The notes beneath the pieces were generated by a model that made no database searches, was not told the DNA's origin, and saw only the letters and a list, made by a program, of their open reading frames with translations. This document shows, piece after piece, positions 35,943-44,026 of a DNA stretch of 64,000 nt. Origin of the DNA: Marinobacter sp. X15-166B (lineage in GTDB: Bacteria > Pseudomonadota > Gammaproteobacteria > Pseudomonadales > Oleiphilaceae); contig NZ_MEIY01000001.1 of the NCBI RefSeq assembly GCF_001752365.1, forward strand, positions 530,069 to 594,068, in the 5' to 3' direction. The position numbers were made by a program, and so were the translations under genes. Every line of letters begins with the position of its first letter. Within the stretch, counting starts at the first letter, position 1.

Positions 35943-35963
35943 GTGTGCAGCGAATTGTTATGG
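35941..35963 (-). repeat. Partial attC-like site (5' half only)
   Basis: On the minus strand, CCATAACAATTCGCTGCAC follows the stop of the preceding gene, with the TAA inside the R'' motif (CCATAAC), as in typical integron cassettes. The matching 3' half with GTTATGG is absent; the IS3 remnant starts here instead. Confidence 0.5.
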
Positions 35964-36476
35964 TTTGTTCGCAGACTCCAGTGCTTCAATTATTGGAATA
36001 TTACGAAAAGGCCTCTGAAAGTACGGGATCGACTCTAGCTCTTCCCGCATGATTTCTGACAGTTGCAGGTATCTCTCTTTGACGGCCCAGGTTTCTTTTC
36101 CATACATCAGAGGCTTAACGCTAGCAATCAAGTCCTCCACCTCGCTGAAAACAGTGGACGCTTCCAGCATACCGATTGTGTAAGCCAAGTCAGTGAGGTG
36201 CGGCTTTTGACACTCCTCCGCCATCAATGCACTTCGTGTAATAAGGAAAACACGAACATCCTCATACCTATACTGTCTGAGTAAACCCAACACCTTTGAA
36301 TCCGGCATAGTTCGCGCCGAAGCAATGGCATCACATTCCGCTATAGCGGACTCCAATCGCTGTATGTTGATCTCAATATATTGCTGAGAAACGGATTTAG
36401 CGTCCGCGTTACAAGCTGCCGAAAACAAACCCCAACAAACCACTATAGATGTTCTCAAGATTCTCACGGCTGGCAC
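35958..36476 (-). CDS. Hypothetical protein with lipoprotein-like signal, cassette gene
   Basis: 172 residues. The N-terminus RILRTSIVVCWGLFSAACNAD has a hydrophobic core and a lipobox-like LFSAAC, so it could be a lipoprotein. The mature part is helical and holds scattered Glu/Lys with no family I recognise. The start is probably a GTG; the gene overlaps the preceding cassette gene by 13 bases, implying coupled translation. The stop codon is inside the attC-like R'' motif, the usual layout of integron cassettes. The whole segment is more A+T-rich than the core genes. Confidence 0.65.
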   Translation of the reverse strand: MPAVRILRTSIVVCWGLFSAACNADAKSVSQQYIEINIQRLESAIAECDAIASARTMPDSKVLGLLRQYRYEDVRVFLITRSALMAEECQKPHLTDLAYTIGMLEASTVFSEVEDLIASVKPLMYGKETWAVKERYLQLSEIMREELESIPYFQRPFRNIPIIEALESANKP

Positions 36477-36796
36477 CCTGCCTCGACGGCCCGCCAGAAC
36501 TGTGTCTGTTCATAGGATAAACCCGCTCGTAAGCGCTGCATCCGAGATATGGTGACGATTCGATTTTTAACCATTGGTGAGATTCGGGTCATTGCTTCGG
36601 CAAACTGTACCCAATCCGTTGAATGGATATTGTATGCGGCCTGCGCGGAGTTGTTGCCAAGAAAAATTGCGGTCATGACACCAGCGGGCAACATGATTTC
36701 CAGCATATTTCCGTTACGCTGGGATTTTTGAATGGCTTCTATGGCTTCCAGATCTTCGGAATCCAGCCGAAGTCCGGAAATGGTCGGACATTCCAT
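36464..36796 (-). CDS. Hypothetical cassette protein
   Basis: 110 residues with a strong AAGGAAAGGAGA ribosome site. It starts MECPTISGLRLDSEDLEAIEAIQ and has a mildly hydrophobic centre (IMLPAGVMTAIFLGNNSAQ). I recognise no family. The C-terminus overlaps the next gene by 13 bases. It and its partner make a two-gene unit inside the accessory island. It might form an effector/immunity-like or membrane-interacting pair, but nothing in the sequence proves that. Confidence 0.65.
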   Translation of the reverse strand: MECPTISGLRLDSEDLEAIEAIQKSQRNGNMLEIMLPAGVMTAIFLGNNSAQAAYNIHSTDWVQFAEAMTRISPMVKNRIVTISRMQRLRAGLSYEQTQFWRAVEAGCQP

Positions 36797-36986
36797 GCGT
36801 CCTTTTCTCCTTTCCTTGGGTTAGCTAAAAAAACACTCTCTCAGAGCGAGAAATTACCCAAAAGTTGCCCACGCGCCTGATTGGAGCCGAGCAGCGGCGT
36901 AAAATCGGTCGTTGAGCAGCCTATTGTGAACCCCTCACATGTGCGGCATCCTGTCCATGGACTGTATTTTGCACAGGAGCAATCTT

Positions 36987-37197
36987 ATGGATGTCATTAG
37001 CTCCGCAACTGCCAGAACCAATCTAGCAAAAACCATCGGGCAGGTCTGTGAAGACCGTTCGAAGGTCTTGGAAAGCCGGAGTCCCTAAACATGGCTTGGC
37101 TGGCTATTGGTCTCGCCGAATTAACGAAGAGAATCGCATGGTCTGCAAGGTCAAGAATGACGCTCTACTTATTGCTTAATTCCGCTACCATTATTGA
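36987..37197 (+). pseudogene. Decayed YefM/YoeB (Phd-Txe type) toxin-antitoxin fused by deletion
   Basis: An AGGAG ribosome site precedes ATG 36987, which encodes MDVISSATARTNLAKTIGQV, the start of a YefM/Phd antitoxin. After codon ~23 the sequence switches to the toxin: PFEGLGKPESL in the frame starting at 37055, a one-base slip, then KHGLAGYWSRRINEENRMV and KNDALLIA, followed by TAA where the toxin family has Gln, then FRYHY and a final TGA. The rest of the antitoxin and the toxin N-terminus are missing. A 33-codon product could be made, but a working toxin cannot. The remnant points opposite to the neighbouring cassette genes and ends exactly at the next attC-like site. Confidence 0.85.
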
Positions 37198-37282
37198 CTA
37201 ACGCCAGCCATAAGCGACGCCCAGACAAGGGCGTTCGGTGGAGGACCGAATGCCCGGAACAACATTGATGGCCTGGTTAGTA
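37196..37282 (-). repeat. attC-like recombination site of a gene cassette
   Basis: On the minus strand: R'' TACTAAC overlapping the TAA stop of the preceding gene, L'' around GGCCATCA, a central hairpin GGGCATTCGGT / ACCGAACGCCC, L' TATGGCTGG and R' GTTAGTC. R'' and R' pair over six bases; L'' and L' pair with one unpaired base. Length 87 bases, within the range of integron attC sites. It is the clearest such site here. Confidence 0.75.
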
Positions 37283-37690
37283 GCATTTGCTTTCGACGTG
37301 TTTTTTGAAATTATTCAGGATGCCCAACCAACCTTGCCGTTGCTGTTCCGCAGAATTCTCGCTCTCTGCCTCAAAGGTTTCGACAATCCTTGTGCCAACA
37401 GCAGTTTCAATAAATTCAACTTTAACTGCACGGTTGTCTTCTAACTTGTAATGAATGGCTTTTCGCGGGGTAATCGACGTGAACTCTCCTGCGAAATCGA
37501 AGCCCATCGATCCGTCTTTGGCTTCCATTCGATAGTTGAATTTACCGCCCACTTCAAGATCGAGTTCTGCCGCTGGGCAGTGCCATTGTTCAATCGCAAA
37601 ATGCCAACTTGCAATGTCTTCAGGTGTGACCCAGGCATACCAGACGTCACTTGGAGGGGCTTCCACTTCGGTTTCAATTGAGATTTCCAT
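37277..37690 (-). CDS. SRPBCC/AHSA1-family protein, cassette gene
   Basis: 137 residues from the ATG at 37690 (GGGAG upstream); the longer frame to 37816 runs through the upstream attC-like site and is rejected. An AHSA1/START-like small-molecule binding domain: ISIETEVEAPPSDVWYAWVTPEDIASW, LEVGGKFNYRMEAKDG, and FEAESENSAEQQRQGWLGILNNFKKHVE. Such proteins are frequent in integron cassettes; the ligand is unknown. Its stop codon forms part of the downstream attC-like site. Confidence 0.85.
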   Translation of the reverse strand: MEISIETEVEAPPSDVWYAWVTPEDIASWHFAIEQWHCPAAELDLEVGGKFNYRMEAKDGSMGFDFAGEFTSITPRKAIHYKLEDNRAVKVEFIETAVGTRIVETFEAESENSAEQQRQGWLGILNNFKKHVESKCY

Positions 37691-37713
37691 CGATACTCCC
37701 GTTTCCGGATCTG

Positions 37714-37787
37714 AGGCAACTGACGCTTGGCTTTGCGCCGTGCCGGTGCGCGGTCTGGGTGCGTCCGCCAACAGCCACTGGTTATAT
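37714..37787 (-). repeat. Degenerate attC-like site
   Basis: Minus-strand ATATAAC right after the stop of the GFA-family remnant, then CAGTGGCTGTTGGCGG, a GC-rich centre and AAGCCAAGCGTCAGTTG. GGCTGTTG and the AAGCC side can pair, as in Pseudomonas-type attC sites, but the R' end departs from the expected GTTATAT. Confidence 0.45.
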
Positions 37788-37796
37788 GATGGTAGT

Positions 37797-38200
37797 TCAA
37801 TCTGGAAGCCCCTCAAACTTTGGCACCTTCTCTAACTTGCCATCCCAACCAGCTTTGCCGGACAAAAAGATGTGCGCGGTTGGCGCCATAGCTATTTCTG
37901 AGTCCAAGCACCCTGCGGGAACGACGAGCAAGCCCGGGATCTCAGTGTTTGGCAATGCTGAGCCACACAACTTACAAAAGCTCCTGTGGTGACGAGTGCC
38001 TGGAAGGGTAAAGGAAGCTACAGCGTCTGCACCCGATTGCCAGACCAGTTTAGCGGAATGAGAGAAAAGGTTTGCCGCATGGGCCGAACCCGATCTTTTT
38101 GGCAATGCCGACAATGGCACAGATAGAAGCTATCGAAATCACCATGTACCTGAAAACGCACCGTCCCGGCCAACACCACGTAAATGCTTGCCTCCGGCAT
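37797..38200 (-). pseudogene. Frameshifted GFA (glutathione-dependent formaldehyde-activating) family gene
   Basis: Two overlapping minus frames make one family protein. The first (38018-38200) has VRFQVHGDFDSFYLCHCRHCQKD; the second (37797-38120) continues GSAHAANLFSHSAKL, LPGTRHHRSFCKLCGSALP and LLVVPAGCLDS. The frames switch near 38088-38094, consistent with a one-base deletion. The usual first CxCG motif also seems lost (YVVLAGTVRF). GFA proteins bind zinc; not all act on formaldehyde. It sits at the right edge of the cassette island, next to the fba terminator. Confidence 0.82.
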
Positions 38201-38235
38201 TTTCCCCGGCCAGGGCTGCCTTCAGATTCAGGGGC

Positions 38236-38271
38236 AAAAAAAACCCGGGGCAGTCAGGACCACCCCGGGTT
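38236..38271 (-). terminator. Rho-independent terminator after fba
   Basis: Nine-base arms AACCCGGGG / CCCCGGGTT, followed on the minus strand by a run of eight T. It closes the tkt-epd-pgk-fba gene series. Confidence 0.9.
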
Positions 38272-38288
38272 ATTGCATCAAGTCAGGC

Positions 38289-39353
38289 CTACTGGATTTT
38301 GGCGGCCAGTTCGCCGGACTCGTAGCGCTGGTACATTTTCTCCAGGCTGATGGGCGTAATCTTGCCCGCATTGCCTGCGGTACCGAAGGATTCGAACCGG
38401 GCGATGACGATGTCTTTCATCGCTTGCACGGACTCGGCCAGGTATTTGCGCGGGTCGAACTCAGCCGGGTTGTGCGCCAGGTAGCGGCGGATGGCACCGG
38501 TGCTGGCCAGACGCAGGTCGGTGTCGATATTGACCTTGCGCACGCCGTGCTTGATGCCTTCGATGATTTCTTCCACCGGCACGCCGTAGGTTTCGGGGAT
38601 CTCACCGCCGTACTCGTTGATCACCTGCAACCACTCCTGGGGCACCGAGCTGGAACCGTGCATCACCAGGTGGGTATTGGGGATGCGCTGGTGGATGGCT
38701 TTGATCCGCTCGATGTCGAGGATGTCGCCCGTGGGTGGGCGGGTGAACTTGTAGGCGCCGTGGCTGGTGCCGATGGCAATGGCCAGGGCGTCGACCTGGG
38801 TTTGCTTGACGAAGTCGGCGGCCTCTTCCGGGTCGGTCAGCATCTGGCTCATGTCCAGGGTACCTTCCGCGCCGACGCCGTCTTCTTCACCGGCCTGACC
38901 GGTTTCCAGGGAGCCGAGGCAACCCAGTTCGCCCTCCACGGACACCCCGCAGGCGTGCGCCATTTCGACGGTGCGCCGGGTAACATCCACGTTGTAGTCG
39001 TAATCGGCCGGGGTTTTGCCGTCTTCCTTGAGGGAGCCGTCCATCATCACCGAGCTGAAGCCCAGCTGGATCGAGCGCTGGCAAATCGCCGGGCTGGTGC
39101 CGTGGTCCTGATGCATGACCACCGGAATGTGCGGAAACTCTTCAGTGGCGGCCAGTATCAAATGGCGCAGGAAAGGCGCACCGGCGTATTTGCGGGCGCC
39201 GGCGGAGGCCTGCACGATCACCGGGGAGTCGGTTTGATCGGCCGCTTCCATGATGGCGCGCATCTGTTCGAGGTTGTTCACATTGAATGCGGGTACGCCG
39301 TAGCCGTATTCGGCGGCGTGGTCCAGCAGTTGCCGCAAAGAAATCAGGGCCAT
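38289..39353 (-). CDS. fba: Fructose-bisphosphate aldolase, class II
   Basis: 354 residues from the ATG at 39353 (AAGGAGA upstream). Zn-ligand motifs: [13 protein letters not shown] (~81-93), [13 protein letters not shown] (~135) and [12 protein letters not shown] (~208), with a substrate-binding [10 protein letters not shown]. The Calvin/gluconeogenesis-type longer class II form (about 350 residues) is common in Pseudomonas. It cleaves or makes fructose 1,6-bisphosphate. It is 77 bases from pgk, on the same strand. Confidence 0.97.
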   Translation of the reverse strand: MALISLRQLLDHAAEYGYGVPAFNVNNLEQMRAIMEAADQTDSPVIVQASAGARKYAGAPFLRHLILAATEEFPHIPVVMHQDHGTSPAICQRSIQLGFSSVMMDGSLKEDGKTPADYDYNVDVTRRTVEMAHACGVSVEGELGCLGSLETGQAGEEDGVGAEGTLDMSQMLTDPEEAADFVKQTQVDALAIAIGTSHGAYKFTRPPTGDILDIERIKAIHQRIPNTHLVMHGSSSVPQEWLQVINEYGGEIPETYGVPVEEIIEGIKHGVRKVNIDTDLRLASTGAIRRYLAHNPAEFDPRKYLAESVQAMKDIVIARFESFGTAGNAGKITPISLEKMYQRYESGELAAKIQ

Positions 39354-39430
39354 GGTGTTCTCTCCTTGTTTCAAAAAAATGGGGCGCAGGCATCAAGCAG
39401 GTGCCGTATCAGTATCGGAGCTGGGGTGCG

Positions 39431-40591
39431 TTAAACGCCGCGCTCTTCCAGCACGGCGACTGCGGGCAGTGTTTTACCTTCAACAAACTCAAGAAAGGCA
39501 CCGCCGCCGGTGGAAATATAAGAAATCTTCTCATTTACACCGTACTTGTCAACCGCGGCCACGGTATCACCGCCGCCCGCGAGGGAAAACGCGTCGCTCT
39601 CGGCAATGGCTTTCGCCAGCGTCTGGGTGCCGTGACCAAACTGGTCGAATTCGAACACCCCCACCGGGCCATTCCAGAGAATGGTTTTGGCGTTTTTCAA
39701 TAATTCGGCGAATTGTGCGGCGGTTTCGGGGCCCACGTCCAGAATCATGTCGTCGGCGGCCACCTCGGCAATGTTCTTGGTAGTCGCCGTGGCATCCGCA
39801 GCGAACTCGCCGGCCACCACCACGTCGACCGGCAACGGAATATCCACCCGGGAAGCGATGTCTTTGGCGGTCTCCAGCAGGTCGTGCTCGCACAGGGAGT
39901 TGCCCACCGAATGACCGGCCGCGGCCAGGAAGGTGTTGGCAATGCCGCCGCCGACGATGATCTGATCACAGACCTTTTCCAGCGCGTTGAGAACGTCCAG
40001 CTTGGTGGACACTTTCGAGCCGCCGACAATCGCCACCACCGGTTTGGCGGGGTTGTCCAGGGCCTTACCCAGAGCCTCCAGCTCAGCCGCCAGCAACGGG
40101 CCGGCACAGGCTTCCGGGGCAAAGCGGGCCACCCCGTGGGTAGACGCCTGAGCCCGGTGGGCGGTGCCGAAGGCGTCCATCACGTAAATGTCGCACAGGG
40201 CCGCGTATTGCCGGGACAGGGTGTCGGCGTCGGTTTTCTCGCCCTTGTTGAAACGGACGTTTTCGAGCAGCACCACTTCGCCCTCGGCCACCTCTACGCC
40301 GTCCAGATAGTCGCGCACCAGACGCACTTCCTGGCCCAGCAGGGTGCTCAAATGCTCGGCAACCGGCTGCAGGGAGGCCGCTTCGTCGTAGACGCCCTCT
40401 TGCGGACGACCCAGATGGGACATCAGCATGACTTTGGCGCCGGCCTGCACCGCTGCCTGGATGGTCGGCAGTGAGGCGCGGATGCGGGCATCACTGCTGA
40501 TGGTGCCGTCTTTGACCGGAACGTTCAGGTCTTCGCGTATCAGAACCCGCTTGCCGGCGAGATTCAGGTCGGTCATTTTTTTAATAGCCAT
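39431..40591 (-). CDS. pgk: Phosphoglycerate kinase
   Basis: 386 residues, the short bacterial form. N-terminal [29 protein letters not shown] with the substrate-binding basic residues, [19 protein letters not shown] in the hinge region, and the C-terminal nucleotide-binding [13 protein letters not shown] and [13 protein letters not shown]. It transfers phosphate between 1,3-bisphosphoglycerate and ADP. It is between epd and fba in a glycolysis/pentose-phosphate gene row. Confidence 0.98.
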   Translation of the reverse strand: MAIKKMTDLNLAGKRVLIREDLNVPVKDGTISSDARIRASLPTIQAAVQAGAKVMLMSHLGRPQEGVYDEAASLQPVAEHLSTLLGQEVRLVRDYLDGVEVAEGEVVLLENVRFNKGEKTDADTLSRQYAALCDIYVMDAFGTAHRAQASTHGVARFAPEACAGPLLAAELEALGKALDNPAKPVVAIVGGSKVSTKLDVLNALEKVCDQIIVGGGIANTFLAAAGHSVGNSLCEHDLLETAKDIASRVDIPLPVDVVVAGEFAADATATTKNIAEVAADDMILDVGPETAAQFAELLKNAKTILWNGPVGVFEFDQFGHGTQTLAKAIAESDAFSLAGGGDTVAAVDKYGVNEKISYISTGGGAFLEFVEGKTLPAVAVLEERGV

Positions 40592-40669
40592 GATCTGATT
40601 TCCGTTGTTTCAAGTTATCGGCAAAGTATGTGTAACCGGGGTCTTCCCCCTCTCCGAGTCGTCGGACCG

Positions 40670-40773
40670 CCCACCCCCTCTCCCCAACCCCTCTCCCGCC
40701 GGGGGCGAGGGGCTAAAAATGTCGGGGACAGACTTAAGTCTGTCCCCGAGGATGTTCTCTGCGGGAGAGGGGC
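40670..40773. repeat. Nested palindromic element (REP-like) between epd and pgk
   Basis: A perfect 28-base palindrome lies at 40722-40749 (arm TCGGGGACAGACTT). It is flanked by inverted CCCCTCTCCCGC (40688-40699) and GCGGGAGAGGGG (40761-40772). The GGGGACAGACTTAAGTCTGT core is of the kind mobilised by REP-associated (RAYT) transposases in gammaproteobacteria. It can form a long hairpin in the epd-pgk transcript. Confidence 0.75.
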
Positions 40774-40778
40774 AAGGA

Positions 40779-41810
40779 TTAGCCCGCCCGCCGCAGCCAC
40801 ACCGAGCTGACATCCAGCATGCGGTTGGCAAAGCCCCACTCGTTATCGAACCAGCAAAAGACCTTGACCATCTGGCCACCGGACACCCGGGTCAGGCCAC
40901 CATCCACGATCCCTGAATGGGTGTCGTGGTTGAAGTCGGTGCTGGCCAGCAATTCGTCGGTGTACCCCAGTACCCCCTTGAGGCCATTCCTGGACTCCTG
41001 CTTGAGCAACTCATTTACCTTGGCCACGGTGGTCTGCGCACGCACGTTGAGGGTCATATCGATGATGGACACGTTGGTGGTGGGCACGCGCATGGCCGCC
41101 GCCGTGAAGCGATCCTTCAGGTGCGGCAGCAAGCGTTCGATCCCCCGGGCCAGGCCGGTATCCACCGGGACGATGTTCTGCAGGGCACTGCGGGTCAGGC
41201 GCAGATCCTGCTGGTGGTAAGCGTCAATCACCGGTTGATCGTTCATGGCGGCGTGAATGGTGGTGGTGGTACCAAACTCCACCCCCAGCGCGTCATCCAG
41301 CACCTTGATCAAGGGGACGATGCAGTTAGTGGTGCACGACGCATTGGAGACGATGCGGTCATCGGCGCTGAGGCTGTGTTCGTTGATCCCGTACACCACG
41401 GTGCGGTCTACGTCCGCCTCTGCAGGCTGGGAGAACAGCAGACGCCGGGCGCCAGCCTGCACGTGCAGTTCGGCGGTGGCGCGATCCGTGAACGCCCCGG
41501 AACACTCCAGCACCAGATCGATTGCCAGCTCACGCCACGGCAAGTCGGCGGGCTCCGGGTGCCGTATCACCTCGATGCGGTCCCCGTTCACTTCCAGCGC
41601 GCCGTCTTTGACCGCCACTTCGCCATGAAAACGCCCATGGGTTGAATCGTACTTGGTCAGGTGGGCAATGGTGTCCAGATCCGACAGCTCATTGATCGCG
41701 ACCACCTGAAGGTGATCGCGGTAGCCGTTTTCATACAGGGCACGCAGCACACACTGACCGATACGACCGTAACCGTTAATGGCCAGACGATAGGGTGCAG
41801 GGCGGCTCAT
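40779..41810 (-). CDS. epd: Erythrose-4-phosphate dehydrogenase (GAPDH family)
   Basis: 343 residues. N-terminal Rossmann motif LAINGYGRIGQCVLRALYENG; catalytic Cys in SNASCTTNCIVPL (~155); MRVPTTNVSIIDMT and C-terminal WFDNEWGFANRMLD. LPWRELAIDLVLECSGAF and the AINELSDLDTIAHLTKYDSTHGRF block (two parts) resemble Epd more than glycolytic GapA. Epd makes 4-phosphoerythronate for pyridoxal 5'-phosphate synthesis; its ATG overlaps the tkt stop, and tkt makes erythrose 4-phosphate, so the pair fits. A glycolytic role cannot be excluded. Confidence 0.9.
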   Translation of the reverse strand: MSRPAPYRLAINGYGRIGQCVLRALYENGYRDHLQVVAINELSDLDTIAHLTKYDSTHGRFHGEVAVKDGALEVNGDRIEVIRHPEPADLPWRELAIDLVLECSGAFTDRATAELHVQAGARRLLFSQPAEADVDRTVVYGINEHSLSADDRIVSNASCTTNCIVPLIKVLDDALGVEFGTTTTIHAAMNDQPVIDAYHQQDLRLTRSALQNIVPVDTGLARGIERLLPHLKDRFTAAAMRVPTTNVSIIDMTLNVRAQTTVAKVNELLKQESRNGLKGVLGYTDELLASTDFNHDTHSGIVDGGLTRVSGGQMVKVFCWFDNEWGFANRMLDVSSVWLRRAG

Positions 41811-43810
41811 CAGGCTTCCAGCAGTTCCTGGGCAACCGCCACCACGTTGTCGACCGTGAAGCCAAACTCGCGGAACAGATCGCCGGCCGGGGCCGATTCG
41901 CCGAAAGTGGTCATGCCGACGATGCGACCGTCGAGGCCCACGTACTTGTACCAGTAGTCGGTGCTGGCCGCTTCAATGGCGATCCGGTTGCTGACCTCGA
42001 GGGGCAGTACCTGCTGTCGGTACTCGGCGCTCTGGGCGTCAAACACATCGGTCGACGGCATGGACACCACGCGTACCTTGCTGCCCTGTTCGCGCAGGGC
42101 GGCGGCAGCGTCCTGGGCCAGGCCCACTTCAGAACCGGTGGCGATCAGGATCAGATCGGGGGTACCCTCGCTGTCTGACAGCACGTAACCGCCTTTGGCT
42201 GCATTGGCCAGCTGCTCGGCGTCACGGGTTTGATGGGCCAGACTCTGCCGGGAGAATACCAGCGCCGTCGGGCCGTCGTTGCGCTCCAGAGCCGCTTTCC
42301 AGGCGATGGCCGATTCCACCGTATCGGCGGGGCGCCAGGTGCTCATGTTCGGTGTGGTACGCAGGCTGGCCAGCTGTTCGATGGGCTGGTGAGTGGGGCC
42401 GTCTTCGCCCAGACCGATGGAGTCGTGGGTGAACACGTAGATGGCCCGTTGTTTCATCAGTGCAGCCATGCGCACGGCGTTGCGGCAGTATTCCATGAAG
42501 ATCAGGAAGGTGGCACCGTAGGGCACGTATCCGCCGTGCAGCGCGATGCCGTTCATGATCGCCGCCATGCCGAATTCACGCACCCCGTAATAGATGTAGT
42601 TGCCGCTGGCGTCTTCTTTGGTGATGCCTTGACTGCCGCTCCAGATGGTCAGGTTGGAGCCGGCCAGATCCGCCGAGCCGCCCAGCAACTCAGGCAGCAT
42701 CGGACCATAGGCGTTGAGGGTGTTCTGGGACGCCTTGCGGCTGGCCACGGTTTCGCCTTTGTCCTGACAGTCCTGAATATACGCCTGCGCCCTGGCGGCG
42801 AAGTCGGCCGGCAACTCGCCCGCCATGCGGCGTTTGAACTCAGCCGCCAGTTCCGGCTCGGCCTGCTCGTAGGCAGCGAAAGTGTCGTTCCAGGCCTGCT
42901 CTGCTGCGGCCCCTTTTTCGACGGCGTTCCAGGCGGCATAGATGTCGGCTGGCACCTCAAACGGGCCGTGCTCCCAACCCAGCTGCTTGCGGGTCAGGGC
43001 AATTTCATCGTCCCCCAGAGGCGCGCCGTGACTGCTTTCAGAGCCTTGCTTGTTGGGCGACCCGAAACCGATGACGGTCCTGCAGCAAATCAGGGTCGGC
43101 TGCTCGGTGTTGGCGCGGGCCTGTTCGACCGCCGCACGTACCGCTTCGCCATCGTGGCCGTCCACGCCCGCAATCACCTGCCAGCCGTAGGACTCAAAGC
43201 GCTTGGGTGTATCGTCGGTGAACCAGCCATCTACCTTGCCGTCAATGGAAATGCCGTTGTCGTCCCAGAAGAACACCAGCTTGCCCAGCCCCAGAGTACC
43301 CGCCAGAGACGCCACTTCGTGGGAGATGCCTTCCATCAGGCAGCCGTCGCCCAGAAACGCGTAAGTGTAATGATCCACCACGTTATGGCCCGGACGGTTG
43401 AATTCGGCGGCCAACGCTTTTTCAGCCAAAGCAAAGCCGACCGCGTTGGCAATCCCCTGCCCCAGGGGCCCCGTGGTGGTTTCCACGCCGGCGGTGTAGC
43501 CGTATTCGGGGTGACCGGGGGTGCGGGAATCCCACTGGCGGAAATTTTTCAGGTCTTCAATGGAGAGGTCGTAGCCGCTCAGGTGGAGCAGCGAGTATTG
43601 CAGCATAGACCCATGGCCGTTGGACATCACGAAGCGGTCACGGTTCGCCCAGTTCGGGTTGGCCGGGTTGTGGCTGAGGTAATCATTCCACAGAACCTCG
43701 GCGATATCCGCCATACCCATAGGTGCGCCCGGATGGCCGGAATTGGCTTTCTGAACCGCATCCATGCTCAGCGCGCGAATGGCGTTGGCGAGATCTTTAC
43801 GAGAGGGCAT
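41810..43810 (-). CDS. tkt: Transketolase
   Basis: 666 residues from the ATG at 43810, the usual length; the 34-codon in-frame extension lacks family character. Thiamine-diphosphate motif [18 protein letters not shown] to [12 protein letters not shown]-terminal [20 protein letters not shown], middle [20 protein letters not shown] and C-terminal [10 protein letters not shown]. It shuttles two-carbon units in the pentose phosphate pathway. First gene of the minus row tkt-epd-pgk-fba, divergent from the SahR-like regulator. Confidence 0.98.
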   Translation of the reverse strand: MPSRKDLANAIRALSMDAVQKANSGHPGAPMGMADIAEVLWNDYLSHNPANPNWANRDRFVMSNGHGSMLQYSLLHLSGYDLSIEDLKNFRQWDSRTPGHPEYGYTAGVETTTGPLGQGIANAVGFALAEKALAAEFNRPGHNVVDHYTYAFLGDGCLMEGISHEVASLAGTLGLGKLVFFWDDNGISIDGKVDGWFTDDTPKRFESYGWQVIAGVDGHDGEAVRAAVEQARANTEQPTLICCRTVIGFGSPNKQGSESSHGAPLGDDEIALTRKQLGWEHGPFEVPADIYAAWNAVEKGAAAEQAWNDTFAAYEQAEPELAAEFKRRMAGELPADFAARAQAYIQDCQDKGETVASRKASQNTLNAYGPMLPELLGGSADLAGSNLTIWSGSQGITKEDASGNYIYYGVREFGMAAIMNGIALHGGYVPYGATFLIFMEYCRNAVRMAALMKQRAIYVFTHDSIGLGEDGPTHQPIEQLASLRTTPNMSTWRPADTVESAIAWKAALERNDGPTALVFSRQSLAHQTRDAEQLANAAKGGYVLSDSEGTPDLILIATGSEVGLAQDAAAALREQGSKVRVVSMPSTDVFDAQSAEYRQQVLPLEVSNRIAIEAASTDYWYKYVGLDGRIVGMTTFGESAPAGDLFREFGFTVDNVVAVAQELLEA

Positions 43811-43964
43811 TGACTGTTCTCCACTGGCTTTTGAAGGTAAGAAAAAAGTGACGCGTAAACTCAGGCGCGTATTTTCGCCGATTAGCGACCCCCGGGCAAA
43901 TCGTATCCACAATTCTCATGCTGCGGATTGCCGATACACCCGCTTCCCCACCCTCCGAAAACCT

Positions 43965-43984
43965 ATATCAATTTTTTTTGATAT
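43965..43984. promoter_or_regulatory. Palindromic operator ATATCAA-N6-TTGATAT, candidate SahR box
   Basis: A perfect inverted repeat (7-base arms, T6 spacer) lies in the tkt/regulator gap, just upstream of the regulator's promoter. ArsR-type regulators of the SAM cycle bind palindromes of this general type, so autoregulation and control of the divergent tkt are plausible. Not tested here. Confidence 0.6.
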
Positions 43985-43989
43985 TGTTA

Positions 43990-44018
43990 TTGTGCGACGC
44001 CCGCTTATCCCCTAGAAT
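43990..44018 (+). promoter_or_regulatory. Putative promoter of the SahR-like gene, giving a nearly leaderless mRNA
   Basis: TTGTGC (43990-43995), 17 bases, then TAGAAT (44013-44018). Transcription would begin at about 44025-44026, next to the ATG at 44027. No ribosome site precedes the ATG, in agreement with a leaderless transcript. Confidence 0.5.
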
Positions 44019-44026
44019 CCCTACCC

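Noticed and set aside
37691-37816. N-terminal 42-codon extension of the SRPBCC gene
   Set aside because: It runs through the attC-like site; the ATG at 37690 has a ribosome site and a typical family N-terminus.
42230-43813. 527-codon plus-strand frame opposite tkt
   Set aside because: Antisense shadow of transketolase, no family motifs, no ribosome site.
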